64,000 nt of DNA, taken from contig NZ_FNFU01000013.1 in the NCBI RefSeq assembly GCF_900101115.1, positions 20,665 through 84,664 of the forward strand. The letters run 5' to 3'. Shown here one piece after another: positions 57,310-64,000 of the stretch; within the stretch, counting starts at the first letter, position 1; the number at the start of each line of letters is the position of its first letter. The notes under the pieces are model-generated. The model was not told where the DNA came from. It made no database searches and saw nothing but the letters and a program-made list of their open reading frames with translations. Source of the stretch: Cryobacterium psychrotolerans (GTDB taxonomy: Bacteria > Actinomycetota > Actinomycetes > Actinomycetales > Microbacteriaceae). Made by a program: the position numbers and the translations under genes.

Positions 57310-58950
57310 ATGACCAGCTACACCCTTCCCGTCCCCCTCAGCCAGGCACCGGCGCCCGAGCACACAATCGTCACGGTGGCCAGCGGCGACCTCCGGCACA
57401 GCGCGAACGAGAAGTGCTGGCCGACCCAGCAGCGCCTCGAGACCGATTTCGCTGCGGCCGTGGAGGCGCTGGGCTGGGGCGTGCAGCGCGGGCACGCCGT
57501 CGACCCCGTCAAGGGTCACGGCTTCATCGACGGCCAGCGCATGGGCATCGAAGTCTTCAAGACGATCCCGGCCGACGCGCCTCTGGTCGTCGTCGAGGCC
57601 GTGTGGCAGTACAGCCACCACGTCCTGGCCGGCCTGCGGTCCCACCGCGGCCCCATCCTCGTCGTCGCGAACTGGGCCGGCGACTATCCCGGCCTCGTCG
57701 GCCTGCTCAACCTCACCGGCAGCCTCACCAAGGCCGGTGTGGCATACTCGGCACTGTGGAGCAAGGACTTCACGGATGAGTGGGCCGTTGCCAAGCTGCG
57801 GTCCTGGCTCGAGACCGGCGCGATCGAGCACGACCAGAGCCACGTGCGCGACCTCCCCGCCCTCGACCCGGCGAGCCCCGAGGTCGAGCTGGGCGTCGCG
57901 CTCGCCCGGCAGCTCCAGCAGGAGAAGGCCATCATCGGCATCTTCGATGAGGGCTGCATGGGCATGTACAACGCCATCATCGACGACGAACTGCTCAACC
58001 CGCTCGGCATCTACAAGGAGCGCCTCTCGCAAAGCGCGCTCTACGCCGAAATGAACCGGGTCAGCGATTCAGAGGCCGACGAGATCAAGTCCTGGCTGGA
58101 TGCCGCCGGCTTCACCTTCCATTTCGGCCAGGACGAGGCCACGGAACTCACCCCCGCCCAGGTGCGCAGCCAGTTCAAGATGTACATCGCGGCGCTCCGC
58201 ATCTCGGACGACTACGGGCTCGATGCCGTGGGAATCCAGTACCAGCAGGGGCTGAAGGACCTCGTTCCGGCCAGCGACCTGGCCGAGGGCCTGCTGAACA
58301 ATGTCGAGCGGCCCCCCGTGTTCTCTCGCGACGGCGGCCGTGAGCTCTATGCCGGGCTCGCGCTGCCGCACTTCAACGAGGTCGACGAGGGCGTGGCCGT
58401 GGACGCCCTGGTGACCAATCGCGTGTGGACGGCGATGGGGCTCGATCCGGCCAACACGCTGCACGACGTTCGCTGGGGCGAGGAATACGACGGGGAGTTC
58501 GTCTGGGTCTTTGAGATCTCGGGCTCGGTCCCCGCCTCGCACAACGGGGGTTACGACAAGAGCTACAGCATGCGCCAGCCGGCGATGTTCTTCCCCCTCG
58601 GCGGCGGAACACTGAGCGGGGTGTCGAAGCCGGGCGAGATCGTCTGGTCGCGGGTGTTCATCATGGACGGGGTGCTCCACGTCGACCTCGGCCGGGGGCA
58701 CGTGGCCGATCTCCCGGCGGAGGAGACGCAGCGCCGTCTCGACGCGACCGACCCGCAGTGGCCCATCATGCACGCGGTACTCGACGGCGTCTCCCGCGAC
58801 CAGCTGATGGCCAGGCACAAGGCCAACCACGCCCAGGTCGCTTACGCGCCCGATGCAGACCTGGCCGATCGCGCCGTGCTCGCCAAGGCCGCCCTGTTCC
58901 AGGAACTCGGCGTCATCGTGCACCTCTGCGGGGATGTTGCCATTCGTTAG
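57310..58950 (+). CDS. L-fucose/L-arabinose isomerase-like protein
   Basis: A 546-residue protein with GAAGGA upstream of its ATG. It resembles the L-fucose isomerase superfamily: CWPTQQRLETDFAAAVEALGW near the start, VVVEAVWQYSHHVLAGL, GIFDEGCMGMYNAIIDD (a likely metal-binding acid, near residue 218), and a C-terminal barrel with FFPLGGGTLSGVSKPGEIVWSR. Family members interconvert aldoses and ketoses with Mn. The natural sugar is unknown. It ends just before a very strong palindrome. Confidence 0.83.
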   Translation: MTSYTLPVPLSQAPAPEHTIVTVASGDLRHSANEKCWPTQQRLETDFAAAVEALGWGVQRGHAVDPVKGHGFIDGQRMGIEVFKTIPADAPLVVVEAVWQYSHHVLAGLRSHRGPILVVANWAGDYPGLVGLLNLTGSLTKAGVAYSALWSKDFTDEWAVAKLRSWLETGAIEHDQSHVRDLPALDPASPEVELGVALARQLQQEKAIIGIFDEGCMGMYNAIIDDELLNPLGIYKERLSQSALYAEMNRVSDSEADEIKSWLDAAGFTFHFGQDEATELTPAQVRSQFKMYIAALRISDDYGLDAVGIQYQQGLKDLVPASDLAEGLLNNVERPPVFSRDGGRELYAGLALPHFNEVDEGVAVDALVTNRVWTAMGLDPANTLHDVRWGEEYDGEFVWVFEISGSVPASHNGGYDKSYSMRQPAMFFPLGGGTLSGVSKPGEIVWSRVFIMDGVLHVDLGRGHVADLPAEETQRRLDATDPQWPIMHAVLDGVSRDQLMARHKANHAQVAYAPDADLADRAVLAKAALFQELGVIVHLCGDVAIR

Positions 58951-58961
58951 TCCCCCACCTG

Positions 58962-59011
58962 ACAAGCCAGAGCCCCTGCCCCGACTAGTCGGGGCAGGGG
59001 CTCTGGCTTGT
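58962..59011. terminator. perfect 50-base palindrome between convergent genes
   Basis: Two 25-base arms (58962-58986 and 58987-59011) are exact inverted copies meeting at ACTAGT. The arms contain GCCAGAGCCCCTGCCCCG. It lies 11 bases after the isomerase stop and 25 bases past the end of the convergent binding-protein gene. Very likely a two-way terminator. Confidence 0.88.
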
Positions 59012-59035
59012 GCGCTCCTCGCGGAGGACGCGGTG

Positions 59036-60025
59036 TTACTTGTAGAGGACGGCAGCGATCTCGGCGTCTTCCATGTTGGTCTTGTCGTACCAGAAGAAGC
59101 CGGTGTCGATGACCTTCTCCGGGGTCTTGCCCCTGATGGCGTCGTAGGCAGCCTGCACGGTCTGCTCGCCGATACCGATGGGGTTCTGCGTGATCGCTCC
59201 GGCCATCATGCCGTTCGTGATCGCGTCGATCTGCGCCTGGCCGGAGTCGAAGCCGATGACGGTCAGGTCGCCGGCCTTGAGGCCCAGCTCGCCGACAGCG
59301 CCGACGATGCCGATGGCGGATCCCTCGTTGGTGCCGTAGAGGCCCTTGAGCTTCGGGTGCGCCGCGATCATGGCCTTGGCGATGTCGGCCGACTTCAGGT
59401 GGTCGCCGTCGCCGTACTGGATGTCGACGATCTTGATGTCCGGGTGGTTCTTCTTGATCTCCTCGACGAAGCCGTCACGACGCTCGACACCGGTGGAGTT
59501 GATCTGGCTGTGGCCGACAATGCCGACCTCGCCCTTGTCGCCGATCAGTTCGGCCATGTGGGTGGCCGCCAGTGCGCCGGCGCCGAGGCTATCGGTCTTG
59601 GCGATGCTCAGCGGGTAGTCACTGTTGCAGCCCGCGTCGAACTGGATTACGGGGATCTCGGCGGCCTCGGCCGCCTCCATCAACGGGATGCAGGCTTCGG
59701 GGTCGAGAGCGGCGTAGCCGATGGCATCCGGCTTCTTGTCGATCGCGGCCTGGAACATCTGCAGCTGGTTGTCAACCTCGGTCTCGGAGGCGGGGCCTTC
59801 GAAGGTGACCTTGACGCCGAGCTCCTTCGCTTTGCTCTCCGCACCCGTCTTGACGGCCTGCCAGAACTGGTGCTGGAAGCCCTTGGACACGAGGGCGATG
59901 TACAGCTCGTCGCCGCCGCCGTTCGCGCTGTCGTCGGTGGACCCGGCGCTCGTCGAGCAGCCGGCCAGCATGAGCGCAACCGCGGCAGCGGCGGCGACGA
60001 ACGCGACCTTTTTACCTGTTTTCAT
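59036..60025 (-). CDS. sugar ABC transporter substrate-binding lipoprotein (RbsB-like)
   Basis: A 329-residue binding protein with signal MKTGKKVAFVAAAAAVALML and lipobox LAGC (Cys 23). The mature part has the type I periplasmic fold: LYIALVSKGFQHQFWQAVKTGA, the hinge block KPDAIGYAALDPEACIPLMEAA and VIGFDSGQAQIDAITNGMMAGAITQNP. It captures a monosaccharide outside the cell for the permease at 60247. It is separated from that permease by 221 bases with its own promoter and operators. Confidence 0.93.
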   Translation of the reverse strand: MKTGKKVAFVAAAAAVALMLAGCSTSAGSTDDSANGGGDELYIALVSKGFQHQFWQAVKTGAESKAKELGVKVTFEGPASETEVDNQLQMFQAAIDKKPDAIGYAALDPEACIPLMEAAEAAEIPVIQFDAGCNSDYPLSIAKTDSLGAGALAATHMAELIGDKGEVGIVGHSQINSTGVERRDGFVEEIKKNHPDIKIVDIQYGDGDHLKSADIAKAMIAAHPKLKGLYGTNEGSAIGIVGAVGELGLKAGDLTVIGFDSGQAQIDAITNGMMAGAITQNPIGIGEQTVQAAYDAIRGKTPEKVIDTGFFWYDKTNMEDAEIAAVLYK

Positions 60026-60077
60026 CGAGTAACTCCATTGTTTGATCGGCGGCCAGCAGCACAGCTGACACCGCCAC

Positions 60078-60089
60078 GATATCGATTTC
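60078..60089. promoter_or_regulatory. LacI-type operator 2
   Basis: GATATCGATTTC differs at one base from the palindrome at 55742. It lies about 20 bases downstream of the probable -10 of the binding-protein gene. Confidence 0.6.
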
Positions 60090-60107
60090 GAGCGGCCAAA
60101 CACAGCG

Positions 60108-60113
60108 ATAATA
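60108..60113 (-). promoter_or_regulatory. -10 element TATTAT of the binding-protein gene
   Basis: TATTAT on the minus strand, preceded by TG, is the only strong -10 in the gap. It lies between two LacI-like sites. The -35 region is weak. Confidence 0.5.
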
Positions 60114-60156
60114 CATGCAGATACAGGATCGTTACCTAACGCGTATTCTCGGGGAT

Positions 60157-60178
60157 GTAACCGATTTCAGGATCGGTT
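60157..60178. promoter_or_regulatory. LacI-type operator 3 / inverted repeat after the permease gene
   Basis: GTAACCGATTTC (60157-60168) agrees with operator 1 at 10 of 12 bases. It overlaps an inverted repeat AACCGAT-N6-ATCGGTT (60159-60178) that could instead be a weak terminator for the upstream permease gene. Confidence 0.45.
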
Positions 60179-60246
60179 GAGGAAGGGCTGCCCGGCCTCT
60201 CGGGAAACGCAGCTCTTCCTGGCTTGTTGGGCGACCGCGGCGCGGC

Positions 60247-61272
60247 CTAGGAGCCGGCCCTGCGCTGGCGGAGCGCGTCGGTGAAGACGGCGACCAGGAT
60301 GACGGCGCCGACCACCACGTTCTGCCATTCGGTCTGGATCGACATGATGCGCAGGCCGTTGATGAGCACGCTCATGATCAGGGCGCCGATCAGGGTCCCC
60401 ATGATCGACCCCCGGCCGCCCAGGAGGGAGGTTCCGCCGATGATCACCGCGGCGATCGCCTGCAGCTCGTACCCGGCGCCGAGTTGCGGCTGGGCCGAGT
60501 TGAGCCGGGAGGCGATGACGACGCCGGCGATTCCGGTGAAGAGGCCGGCCACTGTGTAGATCATGATCTTCCACTTGCGGGTGTCGACCCCGGAGAGCCG
60601 GGTCGCCTCTTCGTTGCTGCCGATGGCGAAGGTGTACCGACCCAGGATCGTCTTGCTCAGCACGAGGTAGGCCGCTCCCGCGAGCGCGAACAGGATGAGC
60701 ACGGCGTTGGGCAGTCCGGGGACGAGCGTGCCGAGCGCGATGTCCCGGAAGCCCTCGACGCTGCTGAAGTAGATCGGGCGGACGCCGGAGATGACGAGCG
60801 CGAGGCCCTGGGCGATGAGCATCATTGCCAGGGTGGCAATGAACGGGGGGAGCCGAAGCACGGCGATGTTGAACCCGTTGATGAAGCCCATCAGCGCTCC
60901 GGTCGCGATGCCGCCGAGCACGCCCACGACCAGGGGCAGTTGCATGTTCACCAGGAAGATCCCGGTCATCACCGAGGCGAGCGTCATGCCCGTTCCGATG
61001 GACAGGTCGATACCGCCCGTGATGATCACGAAGGTCGTACCCAGGGCGAGGATCCCGATCACCGCTGTCGACAGCAGGATTCCGGAGATGTTGCTCCAGG
61101 TGAAGAAGGCGTCGTTGGCCAGGGAGAAGAAGGCCAGGAGGACGACCAGGGTGGCAAAGGCGAGGGATTGCTGGAGCTTGGCCCGGAGGAAGCTCTTGGT
61201 CGAACCCGCGGCGCGCCCATCGGGCTTCAGGGGGGACTTTTCCGTCACAGGAGATGCGTTCATTTGCTTCAC
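60247..61272 (-). CDS. sugar ABC transporter permease (RbsC-like)
   Basis: A 341-residue inner-membrane permease with about ten spans. The family block GTTFVIITGGIDLSIGTGMTLASVMTG lies near residues 80-106, and GSNEEATRLSGVDTRKWKIMIYTVAGLFTGIAG near 215-248 contains the loop that contacts the ATPase. The GTG start overlaps the stop of the ATPase gene by four bases; a later ATG at 61263 is possible. It forms the channel for the sugar bound by the lipoprotein at 59036. Confidence 0.92.
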   Translation of the reverse strand: MKQMNASPVTEKSPLKPDGRAAGSTKSFLRAKLQQSLAFATLVVLLAFFSLANDAFFTWSNISGILLSTAVIGILALGTTFVIITGGIDLSIGTGMTLASVMTGIFLVNMQLPLVVGVLGGIATGALMGFINGFNIAVLRLPPFIATLAMMLIAQGLALVISGVRPIYFSSVEGFRDIALGTLVPGLPNAVLILFALAGAAYLVLSKTILGRYTFAIGSNEEATRLSGVDTRKWKIMIYTVAGLFTGIAGVVIASRLNSAQPQLGAGYELQAIAAVIIGGTSLLGGRGSIMGTLIGALIMSVLINGLRIMSIQTEWQNVVVGAVILVAVFTDALRQRRAGS

Positions 61273-62780
61273 TGCTCTTTCTCGTCGCCCATGCGGGTTG
61301 CGTAGTCCATGATTTTCGCCTGGCTGGCGTCTTCGTTATTGAGAACACCGGTGATGCGGCCGCCCGCCATCACGACGATGCGGTGGGAGAGTCGCAGAAC
61401 CTCGGGAAGCTCGGAGGAGATCATGATGATTGATTTCCCCTGCGCCACGAGCTCGTTGAGCAGCCGGTAGATCTCTTCCTTGGCCCCGACGTCGATCCCT
61501 CGGGTCGGCTCGTCGAAGATGAGGATGTCGCAGTCGCGCGCCAGCCACTTGGCAATGACGACCTTCTGCTGGTTGCCGCCCGACAGGTTCTTCGTGGTTG
61601 CGTGGATCGATGGCGTCTTGATCCGCAGTGCCTTCACGTAGTCCCGGGACGTCTGCTTGCCCTTATCGGTGTTCACGAAGCCGAAACGGTTCGTGTAGTC
61701 CGCCAGGGAGGCCAGCAGGATGTTCGTGTTCACGTCCTGCTCGAGCAGGAGCCCGAACAACTTGCGGTCCTCGGAGAGGTAGCCGACGCCGTGCGCCACC
61801 GCCTCAGAGGGCTGCGAGATCTTCACCGGCTTGCCGTTGATCTGGATGACCGTGCCCTCGGACGGGTCGGCTCCGATGATCGCCCGGGCGACCTCGGTTC
61901 GTCCCGCGCCCATCAGCCCGGCGAAACCGAGGATCTCGCCCCGGCGGAGCTCGAAGTTGATGTCCTTGAGGAGGTGGCGGGTGTTCAGCCCCTCGACCTT
62001 GAGCACGACGTCGTCGTGTGCGTGCTGGCGCGCCTCTGGCCGAGCGCCCTCCTCGATGTGGCGGCCCACCATCATTTCGATGATGGTCGGGATGTCGATC
62101 TCGGCCTTGTCGAGCGTGCCGATGTAGGCACCGTCGCGCAGCACCGTGACCCGGTCGGAGAGCCGGCGCAGCTCGTCCATCCGGTGCGAGATGTAGATCA
62201 CGCCGGTTCCGGTCTTCTTGAGGTCCTCGATCAGGGCGAAGAGGGTTTCCGTCTCGGCCTCGGTCAGGGCGGAGGTGGGCTCGTCCATGATGAGCACCTT
62301 CGCGTCGAACGACAAGGCCTTGGCGATTTCCACCATCTGCTGCTTGGCCACCGTGAGGTTCTCAATGAGTTCCCGCGGGTCGAGGTCGATCCCCAGGCGC
62401 GTCAGAAGCTCGGAGGCGAGAAGGTTCAGGGCACGTGCCCGGACGAACAGCCCGCTCCTCGGCTCGCGTCCGATATAGATGTTCTGCGCCACCGTGAGGT
62501 GCGGCATCAGGTTCATCTCCTGGTGGATGATGCTGATGCCCAGTTCCTGGGCAGCCTTGGGGCTGTCGATCTCGACCTCACGGCCTTCGAGAACGATGCT
62601 GCCGGAGTCCTTCGAGTAAATCCCGGACAGGATCTTCATCAGGCTGGACTTACCCGCCCCGTTCTCCCCGACGAGGGTGAGAACCTCGCCTCGGTTCAGT
62701 TCGAATTGAACGTCTTTAAGCGCCTGCACGCCGGGGAAGCTCTTGCTGATCCCGCTGACTTTCAAAAGCTGGGTTGTCAC
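61269..62780 (-). CDS. sugar ABC transporter ATP-binding protein (RbsA/MglA-like)
   Basis: A 503-residue protein with two nucleotide-binding domains. The first has Walker A GENGAGKSSLMKIL near residue 38 and Walker B LIMDEPTSAL. The second has a changed Walker A GLMGAGRTEVARAI, a good signature LSGGNQQKVVIAKWLARD near residue 400, and LIFDEPTRGIDVGAKEEIY. This asymmetry is normal for monosaccharide importers. It starts the minus-strand transporter operon, divergent from the epimerase gene. Confidence 0.94.
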   Translation of the reverse strand: MTTQLLKVSGISKSFPGVQALKDVQFELNRGEVLTLVGENGAGKSSLMKILSGIYSKDSGSIVLEGREVEIDSPKAAQELGISIIHQEMNLMPHLTVAQNIYIGREPRSGLFVRARALNLLASELLTRLGIDLDPRELIENLTVAKQQMVEIAKALSFDAKVLIMDEPTSALTEAETETLFALIEDLKKTGTGVIYISHRMDELRRLSDRVTVLRDGAYIGTLDKAEIDIPTIIEMMVGRHIEEGARPEARQHAHDDVVLKVEGLNTRHLLKDINFELRRGEILGFAGLMGAGRTEVARAIIGADPSEGTVIQINGKPVKISQPSEAVAHGVGYLSEDRKLFGLLLEQDVNTNILLASLADYTNRFGFVNTDKGKQTSRDYVKALRIKTPSIHATTKNLSGGNQQKVVIAKWLARDCDILIFDEPTRGIDVGAKEEIYRLLNELVAQGKSIIMISSELPEVLRLSHRIVVMAGGRITGVLNNEDASQAKIMDYATRMGDEKEQ

Positions 62781-62825
62781 ACACTCACCTACTTCGTCGG
62801 AGGATGGATTTGGAAAAACGCGTGA

Positions 62826-62837
62826 GCATGATCATGC
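62826..62837. promoter_or_regulatory. perfect palindrome GCATGATCATGC before the ABC transporter
   Basis: This 12-base perfect palindrome lies 46 bases upstream of the ATPase gene. On the minus strand TTGACG (62847-62852) could be the -35, putting the dyad in the promoter core. It does not resemble the LacI or GntR sites, so a third regulator may be involved. Confidence 0.45.
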
Positions 62838-62877
62838 CACGAAAAACGTCAAAGATCCGACCAATCTGCGAAATCAT

Positions 62878-62906
62878 TTGACCGGCGGTACAAGTTGTAT
62901 CCTAAT
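62878..62906 (+). promoter_or_regulatory. putative promoter of the epimerase gene
   Basis: TTGACC (62878-62883) and CCTAAT (62901-62906) are separated by 17 bases, leaving a leader of about 80 bases. A partial LacI-like string GAAATCATTT overlaps the upstream side. Confidence 0.45.
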
Positions 62907-62993
62907 GTATCTATGCGTTCCGAATGGTAACAATGTGAATCCGAGCGGCCTCGCACCAGCACTCCCGAATCCCCAACGAAAGCGAGACTTCCC

Positions 62994-63863
62994 ATGCAGA
63001 TTGGCGCCCACGCCCTTGTTTTTACAGGGTCTTTCGACGAAATGGGTCTGACCCACGCCATCCGCGAAACCAAGAAAGCGGGCTTCGATCTGATCGAAAT
63101 CCCGCTCATGGACCCGGCCGGATTCGACCGCAAGCTGGCCGCGCGCCTGCTGCAGGACTATGACCTCGCGTCGACCGCGTCACTCGGCCTCAGCGAATCA
63201 ACCGACCTAACGAGTCCCGATTCCGCCGTGGCAGCCGCCGGCGAGCGGATGCTCACCGACTGCCTCGAGATCGTGCACGCGATGGGCGGAACACACCTGT
63301 GCGGCGTGATCTACAGCGCGATGAAGAAATACATGGAGCCCGCGAGCGCCGCCGGACGGGCGTCCAGCGCGTCCGCCCTGAACCGGCTCGCCGGGCGAGC
63401 GGCAGACCTCGGCATCCACCTGTCCCTTGAGGTCGTCAACCGCTACGAGACAAACCTGCTTAACACCGGCCGCCAGGCGCTGGCCTTCCTCGACGAGGTC
63501 GACCACCCCAACGTCTCGGTGCACCTCGACACGTATCACATGAACATCGAGGAATCGGATCTGTTCTCCCCCGTGCTCGACGCCGCCGACCGGCTCGGCT
63601 ACGTGCACATCGGCGAGAGCCACCGCGGGTACCTGGGTTCGGGCACCGTGGACTTCGACTCCTTCTTCCGCGCTCTGGCGCGAATCGACTACGACGGCCC
63701 CGTCGTCTTCGAATCGTTCTCCTCTGCCGTCGTCAACGAGGACCTGAGCCGGATGCTCGGGATCTGGCGCAACCTCTGGCAGGACTCCGGCGACCTGGCC
63801 GCCCACGCCAACACGTTCATTCGCGGGCGGCTGCACGGCGTCGAGTCCATCGCCCGGCACTAG
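62994..63863 (+). CDS. sugar phosphate isomerase/epimerase (D-tagatose/D-psicose 3-epimerase-like)
   Basis: A 289-residue TIM barrel. The metal-binding sequence LSLEVVNRYETNLLNTGRQAL (Glu near 145; given in part), VSVHLDTYHMNIEE (Asp and His near residue 180), YVHIGESHRGYLGSGTVDF and VVFESFSS (last Glu near 240) match the ketose 3-epimerase group closely. Such enzymes invert C3 of tagatose, psicose or ribulose. It is divergent from the ABC transporter operon and would act on imported ketose. Confidence 0.9.
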   Translation: MQIGAHALVFTGSFDEMGLTHAIRETKKAGFDLIEIPLMDPAGFDRKLAARLLQDYDLASTASLGLSESTDLTSPDSAVAAAGERMLTDCLEIVHAMGGTHLCGVIYSAMKKYMEPASAAGRASSASALNRLAGRAADLGIHLSLEVVNRYETNLLNTGRQALAFLDEVDHPNVSVHLDTYHMNIEESDLFSPVLDAADRLGYVHIGESHRGYLGSGTVDFDSFFRALARIDYDGPVVFESFSSAVVNEDLSRMLGIWRNLWQDSGDLAAHANTFIRGRLHGVESIARH

Positions 63864-63893
63864 CACGGGCAGCGTGGTGCTGACGGGCTGTGC

Positions 63894-64000
63894 TCAGCCG
63901 CGCGGAAGCGCCTTGCCGTCGGCGTCGAGGTAGTCGCGCCACGACCGCTTCGCGGTCCAGCCGAGCATGCGCTGCGCCTTCGCGCTGGAGATTCCCGAGG
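63894..64000 (-). CDS. NAD(P)-dependent sugar epimerase/dehydratase, C-terminal fragment
   Basis: Only the last 35 codons are in the window; the start lies beyond base 64000. The visible end SGISSAKAQRMLGWTAKRSW followed by RDYLDADGKALPRG resembles the C-terminus of extended SDR proteins, in which conserved S-x-x-KA-x-x-LGW closes the substrate domain. Family-level assignment only. Confidence 0.6.
   Translation of the reverse strand, partial: SGISSAKAQRMLGWTAKRSWRDYLDADGKALPRG

Noticed and set aside
62869..62879. GAAATCATTTG as a fourth LacI operator
   Set aside because: It lacks one central base compared with GAAATCGATTTC, so the half-sites have the wrong spacing; mentioned only as a partial match.
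1..64000. tRNA, rRNA, riboswitch or prophage/IS genes
   Set aside because: I checked the gene gaps by eye and saw no cloverleaf ends, transposase motifs or known riboswitch cores; all gaps are short and promoter-like.

Overview
This GC-rich window looks like chromosomal DNA of a high-GC actinobacterium, most likely a member of the Microbacteriaceae. That placement is an inference. It rests on the HspR/HAIR heat-shock circuit, an F420-type LLM oxidoreductase, DUF6421, DUF6986 and SWIM/SNF2 helicase families common in Actinomycetota, heavy use of G/C at third codon positions, and many genes whose start codon follows a -10 hexamer directly (leaderless style). I see no tRNA, rRNA, CRISPR array, prophage or insertion sequence.

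Layout. (1) 1-17 kb is housekeeping and accessory genes in short transcription units: a truncated hydrolase, LtrA, a decayed HerA/FtsK-like ATPase, VOC and GNAT proteins, SDRs, polyphosphate kinase 2, an LLM oxidoreductase, methyltransferases, AlkD, a DUF6421-SDR pair, threonine aldolase with an acyl-CoA ligase, a nitroreductase and a bare left-handed beta-helix protein. (2) 17-30.3 kb is a purine-degradation island. An IclR regulator is divergent from malate synthase, DUF6986, allE and allB. These converge on a long minus-strand operon uraD-uraH-uox-guaD-xdhA-xdhB-xdhC. Together they take guanine/xanthine through urate and allantoin towards glyoxylate and then malate, but allantoate amidohydrolase and ureidoglycolate lyase are absent here. 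(3) 30.3-43.2 kb holds a zinc alcohol dehydrogenase, a ClpB without its N-domain, a SWIM/SNF2 helicase, a phosphatase, an rRNA-type methyltransferase and the dnaK-grpE-dnaJ-hspR operon. HspR operators (HAIR) lie before clpB and dnaK. (4) 43.2-64 kb begins with a lipoprotein and an MFS protein, then becomes a large sugar-catabolic island: a FadR-type regulator, a TalC-like aldolase, a GntR/HutC-controlled block (PfkB kinase, RbsD, cupin phosphoglucose isomerase, FGGY kinase, 2-hydroxyacid dehydrogenase, KDPG-type aldolase, shikimate-dehydrogenase-like protein, phosphotriesterase-like lactonase), and a LacI-associated block (FGGY kinase, FucI-like isomerase, Rbs-type ABC transporter, tagatose/psicose-epimerase-like protein). 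The substrate is not evident from sequence.

Regulatory texture. Three matching TGTAATTACA-type sites flank the GntR gene and its two target operons. A GAAATCGATTTC site sits inside the spacer of the promoter next to lacI, and it recurs with mismatches before the binding-protein gene. Long palindromes sit at or over stop codons at several gene ends, and two of these families occur twice each in the window. No stretch longer than about 300 bases lacks a gene; the largest gaps (43026-43266, 60026-60246, 62781-62993) are promoter regions.
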